From NCBI GenBank assembly GCA_001698425.1, contig MBRE01000077.1, positions 1 to 64,000 of the forward strand: a DNA stretch of 64,000 bases, read 5' to 3'. Both the position numbers and the translations under genes were made by a program. Under the pieces are notes generated by a model. That model had not been told where the DNA came from and searched no databases. It saw nothing but the letters and a program-made list of their open reading frames with translations. Positions 56,206-64,000 of this stretch are shown here, piece after piece (positions within the stretch are counted from its first letter, which is position 1; every line of letters starts with the position of its first letter). This DNA comes from Oscillatoriales cyanobacterium USR001 (GTDB lineage Bacteria > Cyanobacteriota > Cyanobacteriia > Cyanobacteriales > Microcoleaceae).

Positions 56206-57849
56206 CTAAAAAGTAAAAGTTGTCCTCACCACACCAATCAACAAATCAGAATTATCATTATTGTGATCTGGTGCTGTCAGCCAAATCAACCCAGGAGTAA
56301 TCGAAATATTATCGCTCACTTGCCACTGATAAAAAGCTTCAATGTGTAAAGAAGTATCCTTATCTTCCGGCAAATCCTTAGTAGAAGTGCTAGTTACTTT
56401 CGGTTCCATCCCGACAATAATCCCAGCTAAATTACCCTCTTTCAACAAATCGGGAAAAGCCAAAGTCACCGCCCAATTCCAGATTTTCATATCTCCTCGA
56501 TCGATTCTTCCTCCTAATGTCGAAAGAGTGCGCTGTGCAGTATAACCTACCCAACCACCTACAGCAAAGTGATTGCTAACTTGCCACGATGCTTGTAACC
56601 CATAAGAGTTGTTAGAAACTGGCAAAACGTCTTCACTATCAATCCCAAAATAATCCAAACGACTAGGAAAATTCGCCGCATTACTACCGGTACCAGTGGT
56701 AACTCCGTAGGAATTGATGTAAGTTAATCCTAATGCAAAACTCTCGCTAGGAGTAAAAGTTAATTGCGCGATCGCACCGTAGGGTCCATTAAACAAACCC
56801 CCACCCTGAGAAGGACTCGCCGCATTAGAAGCTAAATATCCTAAGCTTAATTCTAGGCTACTACCAAATTGCCGTCTAATCCCAATCCCCGCACCTCCAA
56901 CTTGATAATAAATCGGATTTCTTGTCCCAAAATTAGACAGCGCCCCCGTCGCTCCATCCCCATCAAAAAAAGGATTAGCTGTATTAGTAAAATCATCAGG
57001 AGCCCCAGCATTTGCTTCCAGGAAAACCTTAGTCTTACTACCCAGTGGAAAACTGTAAAACAAAGCATCTAAAGCTACTGTATTACTAGCCTCCCCAAAA
57101 GGTCCCGCATTAAACCGCAATTCCCCTTCTGGTGTGAATGTGGAATTAGTAGAAAAAGAGCCAAAATTAGTCACTTGTAACCTAGTTCTCAGCAAATCTT
57201 CACCCGTGAAACTGGTATCAAAATTCAGCCTCACCCGACTACCAAGCACAGTAGTTTTCTCCGCATCTTTCCCATTAGCATCATCACCAGCTATAATGCC
57301 AGCTAACCCAAAAATTACCTCACCATTCAGTTTAGTTGTTGTCGAAAACTGATTAGCTTCTAGTTCCGCTGTCCGAGATTCCAAAGCATCCACACGCCCG
57401 CGTAAAGTTGCTAATTCCGCCGCAAATTCTTCTTGCAATTTTTGTAGCGCTGCTAAATCTTCTCTCTTAACTAAATTAGTTGTTCCCGCCGCAATTAACT
57501 CATTAACTCGCTCTAAACAAGCATTTAAACCGGCCGCAAATTCATACCGAGTCATGGCACGATTACCGCGATAAGTACCATCGGGATAACCTGCAATACA
57601 GCCATAACGTTCTACCAGAGATTGTAATGCTTGAAAAGCCCAATCTGTAGGCTGAACGTCAGAAAGTTGAGAAACTGATGTTACTTGCTCGATCGCTTGA
57701 TTGTCACTATTTTCTAAACTGTATTGGTTAATTTGCTCTAAAACTGGGGTTTCCACACCAGTCTCAGCTAAAGCCACCGAAGAGACAGCTAAACTCACCC
57801 CCAATACTACTGGGCTTACTAGCAAAGTTTTCCATAAAATATTAGACAT
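56206..57849 (-). CDS. Iron-uptake-type porin with SLH domain (SomA/SomB family)
   Basis: 547 residues. Signal peptide 1-28. An SLH domain follows (about 62-120: DVQPTDWAFQALQSLVERYG, GYPDGTYRGNRAMTRYEFAAG), then a coiled coil (120-165) and an OprB-like beta barrel (170-547) ending in TTFTF with the C-terminal aromatic typical of outer-membrane proteins. Cyanobacterial members attach through SLH to pyruvylated wall glycan and pass inorganic ions including iron. A Fur-like palindrome lies about 90 bp upstream. Confidence 0.92.
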   Translation of the reverse strand: MSNILWKTLLVSPVVLGVSLAVSSVALAETGVETPVLEQINQYSLENSDNQAIEQVTSVSQLSDVQPTDWAFQALQSLVERYGCIAGYPDGTYRGNRAMTRYEFAAGLNACLERVNELIAAGTTNLVKREDLAALQKLQEEFAAELATLRGRVDALESRTAELEANQFSTTTKLNGEVIFGLAGIIAGDDANGKDAEKTTVLGSRVRLNFDTSFTGEDLLRTRLQVTNFGSFSTNSTFTPEGELRFNAGPFGEASNTVALDALFYSFPLGSKTKVFLEANAGAPDDFTNTANPFFDGDGATGALSNFGTRNPIYYQVGGAGIGIRRQFGSSLELSLGYLASNAASPSQGGGLFNGPYGAIAQLTFTPSESFALGLTYINSYGVTTGTGSNAANFPSRLDYFGIDSEDVLPVSNNSYGLQASWQVSNHFAVGGWVGYTAQRTLSTLGGRIDRGDMKIWNWAVTLAFPDLLKEGNLAGIIVGMEPKVTSTSTKDLPEDKDTSLHIEAFYQWQVSDNISITPGLIWLTAPDHNNDNSDLLIGVVRTTFTF

Positions 57850-57939
57850 CTAAACCCTCTCAATTTATACTAAGTGCTGATTTTACCGTTAAAAAACAGT
57901 AATTTTTATCAAATAATCCTTTAAAAAGTCTTTCTTGTC

Positions 57940-57958
57940 AAGAATAAGACTCATTCTT
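57940..57958 (-). promoter_or_regulatory. Fur-box-like palindrome upstream of the porin gene
   Basis: The 19-bp inverted repeat AAGAATAAGACTCATTCTT has 8 of 9 matched base pairs around the centre. Length and AT-rich arms resemble a Fur box, fitting an iron-uptake porin, though the sequence is not close to the consensus. Confidence 0.4.
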
Positions 57959-58076
57959 AAATATTTAATTAAAAATTGAAAATCAAAATAATTATAGGAC
58001 AGGAGTTCTAACCAATTACCAATTACCAATTACGATTAAGATTTGCAAGATTAAAGGATAAACAGGATCGATCGCA

Positions 58077-59228
58077 GTGGAACCAAAATATGCCCTAGTT
58101 CACGAATGGTTAACGCCAAAAGCAACAGGCGGATCGGAACTTGTAGTACAAGAAATTCTTAACTTTATCAACGCCGATGTCTTTGCCCTGATCGACTTTG
58201 AATCAACAAATCCCGAAAGTTACTTATTTAACAGAGCGATCGGCAAAACATTTTTACAACATTTTCCCTTCGCCCGCAACGGCGTACAAAAATATTTACC
58301 CTTCCTACCCCTAGCGATCGAACAGCTAGATTTACGAGACTACGACATCATCCTCTCCTCCTCCCACGCCGTCGCCAAAGGTGTTTTAACCAGTCCCCAA
58401 CAACTCCACATCTGTTACTGCCACACCCCCATGCGCTATGCTTGGGACTTAACCTTCGACTACCTCCGTAGCAGTAAACTCGGTGTAGGCATCCCAGGTC
58501 TATTCACGCGGTATTTACTGCACAAAATTAGGCAATGGGACGTAATTTCAGCCAATCGGGTTGATTATTTCATCGCCAACTCCCAACACACCGCACGACG
58601 CATCTGGCGGTGTTATCGGCGATCGGCAGAAGTGATTTACCCCCCGGTAAATATCGATCGCTTCCGCTTTGAACCCAAAAAACAAGATTTTTACGTGACA
58701 GTTTGCCGCTTAGTAAGTTATAAAAAAATCTCCGTAGTCGTTCAAGCTTTCAATCAATTAGGGCTACCCCTAATCGTGATTGGCACTGGACCAGAGTTAA
58801 AGCTAATTCAGCAAATAGCTCAACCTAACGTGCAAGTGCTCGGATGGCAAACTGCGGAAGTAGTAGAAAGGTATATGGCTGAGGCGAAAGCCTTTGTCTA
58901 TGCAGCCTGTGAAGATTTTGGCATCGCCTTGGTAGAAGCAATGGCTTGCGGTACGCCAGTAATTGCCTATCAAGCGGGGGGAGCGTTAGAAACTGTAACA
59001 GATATTCGACAAAACCCCAATTCTGGAACTGGTTTATTTTTTCCATCCCAAACTCAAGAAGCCATCGTCGCAGCAGTGGCGGCCTTCGAGACAATGAGAG
59101 GGGCCTTTAACCCAGAAATGGGGCGATCGCGGGCCGCCGAGTTTCAACCCCAAATTTTTCAGGAACGCTACCTAAAATTTTTAGCCGGCTGCTGGCAAGA
59201 ATTTCAACCTCAGAAATTTTCAGGATAA
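58077..59228 (+). CDS. Glycosyltransferase family 4
   Basis: 383 residues from a GTG at 58077. GT-B fold: acceptor loop TPKATGGSELVVQEIL near the N-terminus, the region SHAVAKG and CHTPMRYAWDL, VCRLVSYKKISVVVQAF and the donor-binding CEDFGIALVEAMACGTPVIA with the E-x7-E pair. Transfers a sugar from a nucleotide donor to a growing glycan. Substrate unknown. Likely works with the priming transferase downstream. Confidence 0.88.
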   Translation: MEPKYALVHEWLTPKATGGSELVVQEILNFINADVFALIDFESTNPESYLFNRAIGKTFLQHFPFARNGVQKYLPFLPLAIEQLDLRDYDIILSSSHAVAKGVLTSPQQLHICYCHTPMRYAWDLTFDYLRSSKLGVGIPGLFTRYLLHKIRQWDVISANRVDYFIANSQHTARRIWRCYRRSAEVIYPPVNIDRFRFEPKKQDFYVTVCRLVSYKKISVVVQAFNQLGLPLIVIGTGPELKLIQQIAQPNVQVLGWQTAEVVERYMAEAKAFVYAACEDFGIALVEAMACGTPVIAYQAGGALETVTDIRQNPNSGTGLFFPSQTQEAIVAAVAAFETMRGAFNPEMGRSRAAEFQPQIFQERYLKFLAGCWQEFQPQKFSG

Positions 59229-59403
59229 AAAGGGATAAAAAGCAATAGGATAAAGGGTTTCAGAGTTTTAATGCTCCCCTGCCAGCCCGGAAAAACAGGA
59301 GAAAATTATCACTTTTTGCCTATTTATTCTGCATAACTCTTTCTACCTTGTCTCTTGAGGCTTTATGATAATGACTGTGTGTGGTGTGAAGTGAAGGAGT
59401 AAG

Positions 59404-60135
59404 ATGACTGCCGACAGCCAACTCATCTCCGGCAAGGTAATTCGAGCGATCGCGAGACGCGGTTTTCAGCCTGTCCTGCCTAGAGACGGAAATATAGGCC
59501 TGTCCATACAGCGCCTAGACGGAGAGTTTTTCAAGCGGTGCTTCGATATCCTGTTTTCCCTGTCAGTTCTGATCCTTTTTGCCCCGGTTTACCTGCTTTT
59601 GGCTCTACTGATTGCCTTAAGTTCGCCTGGGCCAGTTTTTTATGTACAAGAAAGAGTTGGCAAAAACCGTCAACTGTTTAAATGTCTTAAATTCAGAACG
59701 ATGGTGGAAAATGCGGATGAAATCTTGATGGAGATTATGGAAACATCCCCCCATCTACGTCAAGAATTTGAAGACAATTTCAAGCTGAAACATGACCCTC
59801 GAATTACATGGATCGGGAGGTTTTTACGAGTTACCAGTTTAGATGAATTTCCCCAGTTTTGGAATGTTTTGAAGGGCGATATGAGTGTCGTAGGACCTCG
59901 ACCATTAGTGGTTGATGAACTGCCAAGATACGGCCGCCATATCAATAAAATCTTAACCATCAGACCTGGAATTACAGGAATGTGGCAGGTTTCCGGCCGC
60001 AATGATATTCCCTATCCCCGGAGAGTACAAATCGATCTTTACTATGTAAACGCCAAGAATATTTGGATGGATCTTTGGATCGTTGTCAAAACTATTGGCG
60101 TGGTGATTTTCCCCAAAAATAACGGGGCTTACTAA
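59404..60135 (+). CDS. Priming sugar transferase for exopolysaccharide (PF02397 type)
   Basis: 243 residues. One hydrophobic hairpin (about 46-70, CFDILFSLSVLILFAPVYLL) is followed by the catalytic domain: GPVFYVQERVGKNRQLFKCL, KFRTMVENA, LDEFPQFWNVLKGDMSVVGP, and GITGMWQVSGRNDIPY. It moves a sugar-1-phosphate onto undecaprenyl phosphate to begin an exopolysaccharide repeat unit. It is the short form lacking the N-terminal membrane domain of WcaJ. Confidence 0.93.
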   Translation: MTADSQLISGKVIRAIARRGFQPVLPRDGNIGLSIQRLDGEFFKRCFDILFSLSVLILFAPVYLLLALLIALSSPGPVFYVQERVGKNRQLFKCLKFRTMVENADEILMEIMETSPHLRQEFEDNFKLKHDPRITWIGRFLRVTSLDEFPQFWNVLKGDMSVVGPRPLVVDELPRYGRHINKILTIRPGITGMWQVSGRNDIPYPRRVQIDLYYVNAKNIWMDLWIVVKTIGVVIFPKNNGAY

Positions 60136-60332
60136 AACCAGCTATCAGCATTCAACTATATATCTATTAAGCTGTGAGTTCTTAACTTTTTGTCAGGGTT
60201 CAATTAGCTAATAGATATTAGATGGATGCTGGTTAGTAGGTGGGTGTATATAAACTGAACCATCATCCGCAGTAATTTAAGAAAAGCGATTTTACTTAAT
60301 AACTTGATAATTAATGTGAAGAGGTTGATTTC

Positions 60333-61616
60333 ATGGGCGATACTAACTTAGAATTACTTAACAAAACAGATCCAGTAATTGCGGCTTTAATTGGGCAAGA
60401 ACTCCAACGGCAGCGAGATCACCTAGAATTGATTGCCAGTGAAAACTTTACATCGGCGGCAGTTTTAGCGGCGCAGGGTTCTGTTTTGACAAATAAGTAT
60501 GCAGAAGGTTTACCGACAAAACGCTACTACGGTGGTTGCGAATTTATTGATGGTGTAGAACAATTGGCGATCGATCGCGCTAAACAGTTATTTGGAGCCG
60601 CCCATGCCAACGTTCAACCCCACTCAGGAGCCCAGGCTAATTTTGCTGTATTTTTAGCATTGCTAGAACCTGGAGATACGATTATGGGGATGGATTTGTC
60701 GCACGGTGGTCATTTAACACACGGTTCCCCGGTGAATGTATCTGGTAAGTGGTTTAAGGTTCATCACTATGGTGTTAATCGAGAAACAGAACAACTTGAT
60801 TACGATGAAATATTAGAACTGGCAAAACAATATCGACCAAAATTGTTGATTTGCGGATATTCCGCCTATTCTCGGATCATTAATTTTGAGAAATTTCGGG
60901 CGATCGCAGATGCAGTAGGCGCATACCTAGTCGCCGATATCGCCCACATCGCCGGCCTAGTCGCCACCGGACATCATCCCAGTCCCCTCGCCCACTGTCA
61001 TGTTGTCACTACTACTACCCACAAAACCCTCCGAGGTCCAAGAGGTGGCTTAATTCTTACCAATGACCCCGAACTTGGTAAAAAGTTAGATAAGGCTGTT
61101 TTTCCCGGAAATCAAGGCGGTCCCTTGGAGCACGTCATCGCTGGTAAGGCTGTAGCTTTTGGCGAAGCTTTAAAGCCAGAGTTTAAAATCTATTCTGGCC
61201 AAGTAATTGCCAACGCTGCGACAATGGCCGATCGATTAGTCAAGCGGGGAATGAAAATTGTTTCCGGCGGTACTGACAATCATTTAATGCTAGTTGACTT
61301 GCGATCGGTTAGCATGACAGGTAAACAGGCCGATCGACTGGTCAGCGGGGTTAATATTACAGCTAATAAGAACACCGTACCTTTCGATCCAGAGTCGCCC
61401 TTCGTGACTAGCGGGCTCCGCTTAGGAACTCCGGCGATGACTACAAGAGGCATGGGAGAAGCAGAATTTATAGAGATTGGGAATATTATTGCCGATCGCC
61501 TGTTACACCCAGAAGATGAAACTGTCACCGCAGAATGTCTTCAAAGAGTAGCAACTTTGTGCGATCGCTTCCCCTTATATCCTCATCTCCACCTAAGAGA
61601 ACCAGTTTTAGCTTAA
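60333..61616 (+). CDS. glyA: Serine hydroxymethyltransferase
   Basis: 427 residues. Motifs: [44 protein letters not shown] and the PLP-Lys region [16 protein letters not shown]. It interconverts serine and glycine and loads methylenetetrahydrofolate. Supplies C1 units also used by thymidylate synthases. Ribosome site GAAGAGG before the ATG. Confidence 0.97.
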   Translation: MGDTNLELLNKTDPVIAALIGQELQRQRDHLELIASENFTSAAVLAAQGSVLTNKYAEGLPTKRYYGGCEFIDGVEQLAIDRAKQLFGAAHANVQPHSGAQANFAVFLALLEPGDTIMGMDLSHGGHLTHGSPVNVSGKWFKVHHYGVNRETEQLDYDEILELAKQYRPKLLICGYSAYSRIINFEKFRAIADAVGAYLVADIAHIAGLVATGHHPSPLAHCHVVTTTTHKTLRGPRGGLILTNDPELGKKLDKAVFPGNQGGPLEHVIAGKAVAFGEALKPEFKIYSGQVIANAATMADRLVKRGMKIVSGGTDNHLMLVDLRSVSMTGKQADRLVSGVNITANKNTVPFDPESPFVTSGLRLGTPAMTTRGMGEAEFIEIGNIIADRLLHPEDETVTAECLQRVATLCDRFPLYPHLHLREPVLA

Positions 61617-61699
61617 TTCTGAATGAAAAGCAGAGGAATAAGGATTTAGAGGAACAGACGAGCACAAAAAAAGACAAGTACAGGAACACAGAAGATTGC

Positions 61700-61773
61700 C
61701 CTCTTCCTTCTTCCCTCTTCCTTCTTCCTTCTTCCCTCTTCCTTCTTCCTTCTTCCTTCTTCCTTCTTCCTTC
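61700..61773. repeat. TTCCTTC heptamer tract
   Basis: Complement of GGAAGAA, with TTCCCTC variants, in the 219-bp gap between glyA and the WecA-like gene. Fourth locus of this family in the window. Confidence 0.92.
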
Positions 61774-61835
61774 GCTCAGAAATGTAGTAAACTCTGCCTG
61801 ACACCTTAATTTGCCCCGAACTTTACTGATTTCAG

Positions 61836-62894
61836 ATGTCGCACCATCTGTACCACCTAATTGCCTTTCTCGTTTCAGCGATCGTTGTTCTTTCGAGTAC
61901 GCCGCTTGTCAAAAAAATTGGCATAGCCAGCGGCCGCGTGGATCTTCCCGGCGGGCGCAAGGTACACGATCGCCCGATGGTGCGCTTAGGTGGCGTGTCT
62001 ATTTTTCTGGGCACATTAATTGCCCTACTCGTTGTCTGGTGGTCTGGAGGCTTTCTCGATGGCGCAGGCCAAACTCTCAACCGCCAAGACGAGTATGAAA
62101 TATGGGGCGTTACCATTGGCGGCCTGGCTTTCTTTTTAATTGGTTTAGCCGATGATTTATTCTCCCTCTCAGCTTTGACTCGTTTACTAATGCAAATTAC
62201 CGTTGCTAGTATCGCTTGGTGGGTGGGAGTACGAATTGACTTTTTAACCATTCCGACAATGGGATTAGTCCCCATTGAAATTCTGAGTTTGCCCGTAACG
62301 GTAATTTGGTTAGTTGGGATGGCTAATGCGATTAACTGGATTGATGGCTTAGATGGTTTAGCCGCTGGCGTTTCTGGCATTGCGGCAGTTGTCATGCTAA
62401 TTGTCAGTCTATTTATGAACCAACCCGCTGCTGCTTTGATTGCTGCGGCTTTAGCTGGGGGTTCCTTGGGATTTTTGCGCTATAATTTTAATCCGGCTCA
62501 AATTTTTATGGGCGATGGTGGGGCCTATTTTATGGGATTTACCCTCGCTGGTGTGGGTGTAATTGGGTTGGTGAAAACTACGGCGGTGACATCGGTGTTG
62601 TTACCGTACTTAATTTTAGCTGTACCAATTTTAGATATGTCGGCGGTAATTCTCGATCGCCTTCGTAATGGTAAATCACCGTTTATTGCTGATAAACGAC
62701 ATTTACATCATCGACTTCTGGAGGCGGGACTATCTCAAAGATTAACGGTTTTGTTTATTTACTCTTTAACGCTGTGGGTGGGAAGTTTAGCCCTAGCTTT
62801 TTCTGGGATTCCTAGTGGTTTGGTTTATGCGTTGAGTGCGACCGGCTTACTGGGATATACTAGCTGGAAAGTCTGGAAACACGCGAAGAATTAA
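61836..62894 (+). CDS. Polyprenyl-phosphate GlcNAc-1-phosphate transferase (WecA/TagO-like)
   Basis: 352 residues with about ten membrane helices. The family's Asp-rich motifs are present: GLADDLFSL (Asp pair), NAINWIDGLDGLAAG and the segment GNGKSPFIADKRHLHHRL-like (RNGKSPFIADKRHLHHRL). It links a HexNAc-1-phosphate to undecaprenyl phosphate at the start of wall-glycan or lipopolysaccharide synthesis. It differs from MraY by its shorter length and loop pattern. cinA starts 22 bp downstream. Confidence 0.9.
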   Translation: MSHHLYHLIAFLVSAIVVLSSTPLVKKIGIASGRVDLPGGRKVHDRPMVRLGGVSIFLGTLIALLVVWWSGGFLDGAGQTLNRQDEYEIWGVTIGGLAFFLIGLADDLFSLSALTRLLMQITVASIAWWVGVRIDFLTIPTMGLVPIEILSLPVTVIWLVGMANAINWIDGLDGLAAGVSGIAAVVMLIVSLFMNQPAAALIAAALAGGSLGFLRYNFNPAQIFMGDGGAYFMGFTLAGVGVIGLVKTTAVTSVLLPYLILAVPILDMSAVILDRLRNGKSPFIADKRHLHHRLLEAGLSQRLTVLFIYSLTLWVGSLALAFSGIPSGLVYALSATGLLGYTSWKVWKHAKN

Positions 62895-62916
62895 TTTAGT
62901 TTTTAATTTTGACATA

Positions 62917-64000
62917 ATGGTTGCTGAGATTATTTGTGTTGGTACGGAGTTGTTGCTAGGGGATATTCTTAATAGTAATGCCCAATTTTTAGCGCAGCAA
63001 TTAGCAGGTTTAGGGATTCCTCACTATTACCAAACTGTGGTAGGTGATAATCCAGATCGGATTAAGAAAGTGATAGATATTGCTCTTGGGCGATCGCAGC
63101 TTCTGTTATTTACCGGTGGCCTGGGTCCGACTCCTGACGATTTAACTGTAGAAACTATTGCGGACTTTTTTGGCTCTCCTTTAAGAGAAAGACCAGAAAT
63201 TATTGAGGATATTGAACGAAAATTTGCCCAACGGGGGCGAGTGATGAGTCCCAGCAATCGCAAACAAGCTTTAATTCCTGAAGGTGCTGATATTTTGCCT
63301 AATTCTAGTGGTTCTGCACCAGGAATTATTTGGCAAAATCCCAGGGATGGTGTCACAATTATGACTTTTCCAGGGGTGCCGGCGGAAATGCACCGAATGT
63401 GGGAGGAAATTGCTGTTCCTTACCTGAAAAGTCACGGATGGTGTCAGGAAACTATTTACAGTCGCACTTTAAGATTTTGGGGTATTCCTGAATCAGCGTT
63501 AGCGGAAAAAGTCAATGATTTTTTCAATTTGACTAATCCGACGGTGGCTCCCTATGCTAATCATGGTGAGGTGAAATTGCGAATTTCTGCCCGTGCTCCG
63601 TCCGAATCGGCGGCGCAGGAGTTAATTTTGCCAGTGGAGGAAGAGTTAAGAAAGATTGCGGGCCTTGACTGTTATGGTGCGGATGGTGATAGTTTAGCTT
63701 CGGTGGTTGGTCAATTATTGTTGAATACGGGTGCAAGTTTGAGTGTGGCGGAGTCTTGTACTGGTGGAGGTTTGGGGGCGATGTTAACCAGTATATCTGG
63801 CAGTTCTAACTACTTTTATGGTGGGGTGATTTCTTATGATAACCGGGTGAAGGTGGGGTTATTGGGGGTACAGGAAGCGGATTTGATGGAATTTGGGGCG
63901 GTAAGCTCGATAGTGGCAAAACAGATGGCGGTGGGCGTGCGATCGCGTTTGGAAACTACTTTTGGTTTGAGTATTACAGGAATTGCAGGACCGGGCGGTG
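62917..64000 (+). CDS. cinA: CinA-family protein, 3' end beyond window
   Basis: The frame opens at the ATG at 62917 and is still open at 64000 (361 complete codons). N-terminal MoCF/COG1058 part: MVAEIICVGTELLLGDILNS, LFTGGLGPTPDDLTVE and TFPGVPAEMHRMW. The C-terminal amidase-like part begins near residue 275 (LSVAESCTGGGLGAMLTSIS, ITGIAGPGG). This is the full two-domain layout of ADP-ribose pyrophosphatase/NMN deamidase type CinA. About 50 residues are missing at the edge. Confidence 0.93.
   Translation, partial: MVAEIICVGTELLLGDILNSNAQFLAQQLAGLGIPHYYQTVVGDNPDRIKKVIDIALGRSQLLLFTGGLGPTPDDLTVETIADFFGSPLRERPEIIEDIERKFAQRGRVMSPSNRKQALIPEGADILPNSSGSAPGIIWQNPRDGVTIMTFPGVPAEMHRMWEEIAVPYLKSHGWCQETIYSRTLRFWGIPESALAEKVNDFFNLTNPTVAPYANHGEVKLRISARAPSESAAQELILPVEEELRKIAGLDCYGADGDSLASVVGQLLLNTGASLSVAESCTGGGLGAMLTSISGSSNYFYGGVISYDNRVKVGLLGVQEADLMEFGAVSSIVAKQMAVGVRSRLETTFGLSITGIAGPGG

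Noticed and set aside
1-64000. tRNA/rRNA genes, insertion sequences, prophage or integrase genes
   Set aside because: Looked for on both strands; nothing convincing seen, apart from the non-autonomous palindromic repeats.

Overview
The window is a stretch of cyanobacterial chromosome. The evidence is the gene set: magnesium chelatase ChlD, a plant-type IspH, an SLH/OprB-type porin, several Uma2 (DUF820) genes, PEP-CTERM proteins and a CcmS-like protein. The palindrome GCGATCGC (HIP1) is also very frequent, and there are many heptamer-based short tandem repeats. A filamentous, non-heterocystous lineage is a reasonable guess from the repeats, but the window does not prove it. I saw no rRNA, tRNA, transposase or phage structural gene.

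Layout. 1-6.5 kb: GGAAGAA repeat tract, a DUF433 gene, rqcH (ribosome rescue), then a minus-strand run of yvcK-like, tsaE and an RluA-type pseudouridine synthase. 6.7-9.2 kb: Mla/MCE lipid-transport ATPase and MCE protein, separated by a 200-bp heptamer tract. 9.2-19.8 kb: a Uma2 gene, two tandem response-regulator signalling proteins (EAL type and histidine-kinase type), an HtrA/Deg protease, an M23/LysM protein, an RRM RNA-binding protein, a probably frameshifted unknown gene, mtnA, a MalK/UgpC-type ATPase and an HD hydrolase. 19.8-28 kb: a Uma2 gene, then a three-gene nucleotide cluster (ThyA-like chimera, dCTP-deaminase/dUTPase-like membrane protein, deoxyribosyltransferase-dCMP deaminase fusion), an acetyltransferase, a spermidine-synthase-like protein, a CcmS-like protein and an ABC exporter. 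28-41.7 kb: rtcB, a 25-repeat LRR gene between an intact and a 5'-truncated Uma2 copy, a HAD hydrolase, mreBCD, ssb, a small TPR-like membrane protein, a PD-(D/E)xK protein, a lectin-like PEP-CTERM protein and ispH. 41.8-53.6 kb: chlD with an in-frame repeat expansion, DUF2283, a second PEP-CTERM protein, prfB with its +1 programmed frameshift, clpP, a Uma2 gene, a CPA2 antiporter with USP domain, rpsB-tsf and an unknown coiled-coil gene. 53.65-55.36 kb: a CRISPR array of 23 identical 37-bp repeats with no cas genes in the window. 55.6-64 kb: a small secreted protein, an iron-uptake-type porin preceded by a Fur-like palindrome, two glycan-synthesis transferases, glyA, a WecA/TagO-like transferase and the 5' part of cinA, cut by the window end.

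Most genes are housekeeping. The least ordinary region is 20.57-24.03 kb. Its three genes all belong to pyrimidine-deoxynucleotide enzyme families, each with an unusual architecture, and four helically spaced copies of a short motif lie just upstream. They could form a dCTP/dCMP-to-dTMP supply module, or a nucleotide-sensing or defence cassette. A second theme is how repeats shape gene ends: short tandem repeats and palindromic elements supply or abut stop codons at many loci, and one repeat family has expanded inside chlD.
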